Below are positions 61,151 through 64,000 of a stretch of DNA of 64,000 bases, piece after piece. Both the position numbers and the translations under genes were made by a program. Each line of letters begins with the position of its first letter. The stretch's first letter is position 1. The notes below the pieces were generated by a model. It was not told where the DNA came from and did not search any database. It saw nothing but the letters and a program-made list of their open reading frames with translations. This stretch comes from Streptomyces daqingensis (GTDB taxonomy: Bacteria; Actinomycetota; Actinomycetes; Streptomycetales; Streptomycetaceae), in assembly GCF_014645895.1 (NCBI RefSeq), contig NZ_BMMP01000001.1:1-64000 (forward strand), in the 5' to 3' direction.

Positions 61151-62350
61151 TCAGCGTGCGGCGGCGTAGGGCAGCGGGTCGCTCAGCACCGTGCGCACCA
61201 CCGAGTGCGCCGCCCCGAGCGACGGGCCGGCGCTTCCGATCGCGGAGACGGCCAGCTCCGGCACAGCGCCCGGCGCCGCGGTGCGCCGCCGCAGCTCGGC
61301 ATCGAGAGAGGGCAGCAGCCACGGCGCCAGCCCGGCGAGCGTTCCGCCCAGCACCACTGCCCGCGGGTCGAGAAGGTTCACGGCCGCCGCGAGCGCGATG
61401 CCGAGCGCTCTGCCCGCCCGGCGCAGGGCGGCGAGCGCAGCGGTGTCGCCGCGCTCGGCCCGGGCCTGCAGCTCGGCGAGCGCCGCGCTGCGGCCGCCCG
61501 CGCCATGCGCCTCGACGCCCGCGGCGCCGAGCATCGCGGCCTCTCCCGCGTACTGCTCCAGGCAGCCCGATCCGCCGCAGGCGCAATCGGGGCCGTCCGG
61601 CTCCACGGGTACGTGGCCCAGCTCGCCGGCGAACCCCCGCCTGCCGCGCAGGAGCTGACCGTCCAGCACGACGGCCGCCCCGATGCCGACCTCGGCGGAG
61701 ACGTGGACGAAGTCGGCCGGGGCGTCCTCCGGCTCCCGCTGCCACAGTTCGGCGAGCGCGCCGAAGTTGGCCTCGTTGTCGACGGTCAGCCGGAGGGGGC
61801 CGGGCAGGTGTTCGGCGATGTCGGTGTTGTGCCAGCCGAGGTTGGGGGCGTGCACGACGGTCGTGGAGGACCGGGTGACCAGACCCGGTACGGCCACCGC
61901 CAGTCCCGCGGGCCGCAGTCCGGCCGCGCCGGCGTCGTCCGTGACGCGTTCGGTGAGCGACCCGAGCCGCCGCAGCACGGCCGCCGGGCCCTCTCCGCGG
62001 TTCGGCGCCTCGTCCGTCCGGCGGGCACGTACCTGTCCGCGCAGGTCGACGGCGCACACGGTGAGATGGTCCACGCCGATCTCGGCTCCGAGACCGCACG
62101 GCCCGAGGTCGGTGAGGGCGAGGGCGTTGCCCGGCCTGCCGACGCCTCCGGAACGCCCGGGACCCAGCTCCACGAGGAACCCCGCACGCAGCAGCTCCTC
62201 GACGAGCGTGGAGACCGACGCCCTGGTCAGTCCGATCCGTGCGGCGACGGCGGCGCGCGAGACCTGGCCCGCCTCGGCGACCGCGTGCAGCACCCGGGAC
62301 AGGTTGCGCCGCCGCATCTCCCGCTGCGAGCTGGGCGCGGGGATCGCCAT
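61151..62350 (-). CDS. ROK-family transcriptional regulator (XylR-like)
   Basis: A 399-residue ROK protein: N-terminal HTH at about 15-55 (SRVLHAVAEAGQVSRAAVAA, RIGLTRASVSTLVEELL), then the sugar-kinase-like ROK core with VHVSAEVGIGAAVVLDG, GFAGELGHVPVEPDG and the zinc-binding CACGGSGCLEQYAG (about 255-268). The xylB gene precedes it by 47 bases in the same orientation, and the intergenic repeat at 63883-63905 is a plausible operator. It should repress xylB/xylA until xylose or xylulose binds. Confidence 0.9.
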   Translation of the reverse strand: MAIPAPSSQREMRRRNLSRVLHAVAEAGQVSRAAVAARIGLTRASVSTLVEELLRAGFLVELGPGRSGGVGRPGNALALTDLGPCGLGAEIGVDHLTVCAVDLRGQVRARRTDEAPNRGEGPAAVLRRLGSLTERVTDDAGAAGLRPAGLAVAVPGLVTRSSTTVVHAPNLGWHNTDIAEHLPGPLRLTVDNEANFGALAELWQREPEDAPADFVHVSAEVGIGAAVVLDGQLLRGRRGFAGELGHVPVEPDGPDCACGGSGCLEQYAGEAAMLGAAGVEAHGAGGRSAALAELQARAERGDTAALAALRRAGRALGIALAAAVNLLDPRAVVLGGTLAGLAPWLLPSLDAELRRRTAAPGAVPELAVSAIGSAGPSLGAAHSVVRTVLSDPLPYAAAR

Positions 62351-62397
62351 CAAGGTCCCATCCTCCGGGGGTGTTTCGGGGAAAGCGAGGGCGCGGC

Positions 62398-63825
62398 TCA
62401 GGACCGCCGCAGCAGCGTATCCGCACCTGAGAGGGCGTCCGCGATCCGGGTCAGGGCGGCATCGTCGCGGGGCACGGCTTCGTAGGAGGGCCCTTCGGCG
62501 GTGCCCCAACGGCGCGCCACCGCGGCCGGATCCTCCTCCAGCAGCAGCCCCGCCGCCTGCGCCGCCGCACCGAGCGCCACCAGCTCCTCGGCGCGCGGCA
62601 CCAGCACGGGCCTGCCGGACAGGCGACGCACCGTCTCGCGCCACGCCGTGCCCTTCGCGCCGCCGCCGATGAGCAGCAGCGGCGCGTCCGGTCGGCCGTC
62701 GTCCCCGAGTACCTGGTCGAGTGCGCGCAGCAGGGAGAAGACGGCGCCGTCGTAGGCGGCCTGCAGGACCTGACCGGCGGTCGTGCTGTGCCGGAGGCCG
62801 CTCAGCAGCCCTGAGGCGTAGGGCAAGTTGGGGGTGCGTTCACCGTCGAGGAACGGGAGGAGTGCGAGATCTCCGCCGCTCTCCACCGCCTCCCTGCCGA
62901 GAGAGAGCAGCGACGCGACGCGGTCCACGGCGAGCGTGCAGTTGAGGGTGCACGCCAGTGGCAGCCAGTCCCCGCGCGCGTCCGCGAAACCGGCGACGGT
63001 GCCCGTGGGGTCGGCGGGCCTGCGCTCGGAGACGGCGTAGACGGTGCCCGACGTGCCCAGGCTCAGCACCGGCAGGCCGGGCGTCAGGCCGAGCCCGAGA
63101 GCGGCGGCCATGTTGTCGCCCGTGCCGGCCGCGACGAGCGCGCCCGCGGGCAGGGGAAGTCCCGGCCGTACGGTGCCCGCGGCCTCACCCGGTTCGAGGA
63201 CGCGCGGCAGCAACTCGGGCGGGAGCCCGATGAGTTCCAGCGTCTCCTCGTCGTAGGACCCGTCGGAGCCCGCCCACCATCCGGTACCGGAGACGTCGCC
63301 GCGGTCGGTGGTCCCGGCACCGGTGAGCCGTCCCGTCAGGTAGTCGTGCGGAAGCCGGACGGCAGCGGTCGCCGCCGCCGCGTCCGGTTCGTTCTCGCAC
63401 AGCCACGCCCACTTGGTGACGGTGAAAGCGGGCCCGGGGACGCTCCCGATGCGGTCGGCCCACGCCCGCGGGCCGCCCAGCCGTTCGATGAGCCGGTCGC
63501 TCTGGGGCGCGGACCGTACGTCGTTCCACAGCAGGGCCGGGCGTACGGGCCGTCCGGCGGTGTCGAGGGTGACGAGTCCATGCTGCTGGCCGCCCACCGA
63601 GACGGCCGACACCTCCCGGACGGACGGGCCGCACTGTTCGAGGGCGCCCTCCAGAGCGCTCCACCACTCCTCCGGGTCGCTCTCGTGACCCGGGCCCGGG
63701 GTGACGGTGTGCGGGGCCTGGCCCCGTGCGACGACCTGGCCCGTGGCGGCGTCGACGACGAGTGCCTTGGCCGACTGCGTCGAGCTGTCCACGCCGACGA
63801 CGAGCGGTCCCTCTGGTGCGGACAT
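62398..63825 (-). CDS. xylB: Xylulokinase
   Basis: A 475-residue FGGY-family kinase: LVVGVDSSTQSAKALVVDAA at the N-terminus, then WNDVRSAPQSDRLIERLGG, the ATP-phosphate site GTGDNMAAALGLGLTPG and SLGTSGTVYAVSER, and LLLIGGGAKGTAWRETVRRL near the C-terminus. It phosphorylates D-xylulose to enter the pentose phosphate route. ATG 63825 has a GAGGG tract upstream. It is divergent from xylA, sharing a 134-base control region, and is followed by the ROK regulator gene. Confidence 0.93.
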   Translation of the reverse strand: MSAPEGPLVVGVDSSTQSAKALVVDAATGQVVARGQAPHTVTPGPGHESDPEEWWSALEGALEQCGPSVREVSAVSVGGQQHGLVTLDTAGRPVRPALLWNDVRSAPQSDRLIERLGGPRAWADRIGSVPGPAFTVTKWAWLCENEPDAAAATAAVRLPHDYLTGRLTGAGTTDRGDVSGTGWWAGSDGSYDEETLELIGLPPELLPRVLEPGEAAGTVRPGLPLPAGALVAAGTGDNMAAALGLGLTPGLPVLSLGTSGTVYAVSERRPADPTGTVAGFADARGDWLPLACTLNCTLAVDRVASLLSLGREAVESGGDLALLPFLDGERTPNLPYASGLLSGLRHSTTAGQVLQAAYDGAVFSLLRALDQVLGDDGRPDAPLLLIGGGAKGTAWRETVRRLSGRPVLVPRAEELVALGAAAQAAGLLLEEDPAAVARRWGTAEGPSYEAVPRDDAALTRIADALSGADTLLRRS

Positions 63826-63882
63826 GAACCCCTCAGCTCCCTCTTCGACGTCTTCCCACAGTGCGTCCCTGGGCGCATACTA

Positions 63883-63905
63883 ATTTGTCAATGGTCATGA
63901 CGAAT
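63883..63905. promoter_or_regulatory. Putative xylose operator between xylB and xylA
   Basis: ATTTGTCA (63883-63890) and TGACGAAT (63898-63905) form an inverted repeat matching at 7 of 8 positions around a seven-base spacer in the divergent intergenic region. It is AT-rich compared with its surroundings and is the best candidate site for the ROK regulator encoded downstream of xylB. Confidence 0.65.
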
Positions 63906-63959
63906 AGGGGTCGCGCCCCGCGCCGCCCCGCTCGGACACATGGGGAGAGAGACAGCGAG

Positions 63960-64000
63960 ATGAAGTACCAGCCGACACCCGACGACAAGTTCAGCTTCGG
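63960..64000 (+). CDS. xylA: Xylose isomerase, start only (partial)
   Basis: ATG 63960 opens a frame beginning MKYQPTPDDKFSFG, the conserved N-terminus of Streptomyces xylose isomerases (class I, about 390 residues). Only 13 codons are in the window. The enzyme converts D-xylose to D-xylulose, the substrate of the divergently encoded xylulokinase. A purine-rich GGGGAGAGAG lies upstream. Confidence 0.9.
   Translation, partial: MKYQPTPDDKFSF

Overview
The window is GC-rich actinobacterial DNA, almost certainly from Streptomyces or a close relative. Supporting signs are very high third-position GC, a mycothiol-dependent-type enzyme, malonyl-CoA synthetase (matB) at full length, ECF-type sigma factors with membrane partners, many TetR/GntR/ROK regulators, and a single rare TTA leucine codon in one efflux gene, the usual mark of bldA control. 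No rRNA, CRISPR array, prophage or PKS/NRPS cluster is visible. The only mobile DNA is a partial IS5-family element at the left edge, and the only RNA gene is tRNA-Pro(GGG).

Left part (1-20 kb): an IS5/IS427-type transposase fragment, a gamma-glutamylcyclotransferase-fold protein, a PAS-GAF-PP2C-HATPase serine phosphatase, a frameshifted FG-GAP lipoprotein gene, and a YtrA-type GntR/ABC transporter operon with a perfect palindromic operator. These are followed by a GT87-like membrane protein, a sigma-like/zinc-finger/transmembrane/LamG fusion protein, a family-5 peptide-type solute-binding lipoprotein, several small conserved genes (DUF1622, DUF1330, DinB/maleylpyruvate isomerase family, GNAT), and a TrkA-TrkH potassium uptake pair.

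Middle (20-43 kb): a six-gene run, MHS transporter, LysR, flavin monooxygenase, Rid protein, DUF1028 and M20 amidohydrolase, looks like a complete import-and-degrade pathway for an unknown N-containing or amide substrate. It is followed by a TetR / MFS / TetX-like monooxygenase drug-handling cassette with a TTA codon. Next come a secreted phospholipase-D-fold protein, a divergent pair of DUF5997 and an HTH-less LysR effector domain, a decayed LuxR fragment, and a sigma factor with two tandem CU044_5270-type membrane proteins. This part closes with several redox-type regulator/enzyme pairs (TetR/quinone oxidoreductase, MarR, AhpD-like, methyltransferase/AraC).

Right part (43-64 kb): tRNA-Pro, a type II NADH dehydrogenase, and a long envelope/sugar-linked region. 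That region holds a processive GT2, 4-hydroxybenzoate hydroxylase pobA, a nucleotide-sugar epimerase, a two-component system, a second GT2, a DUF2064 nucleotidyltransferase-like enzyme, a methyltransferase, a large membrane protein, a lipase maturation factor and an acetyl-xylan-esterase-like hydrolase. MatB, a DUF4239 membrane protein, a proline-rich surface protein and a xylose locus (ROK regulator, xylB, divergent start of xylA) complete the window.
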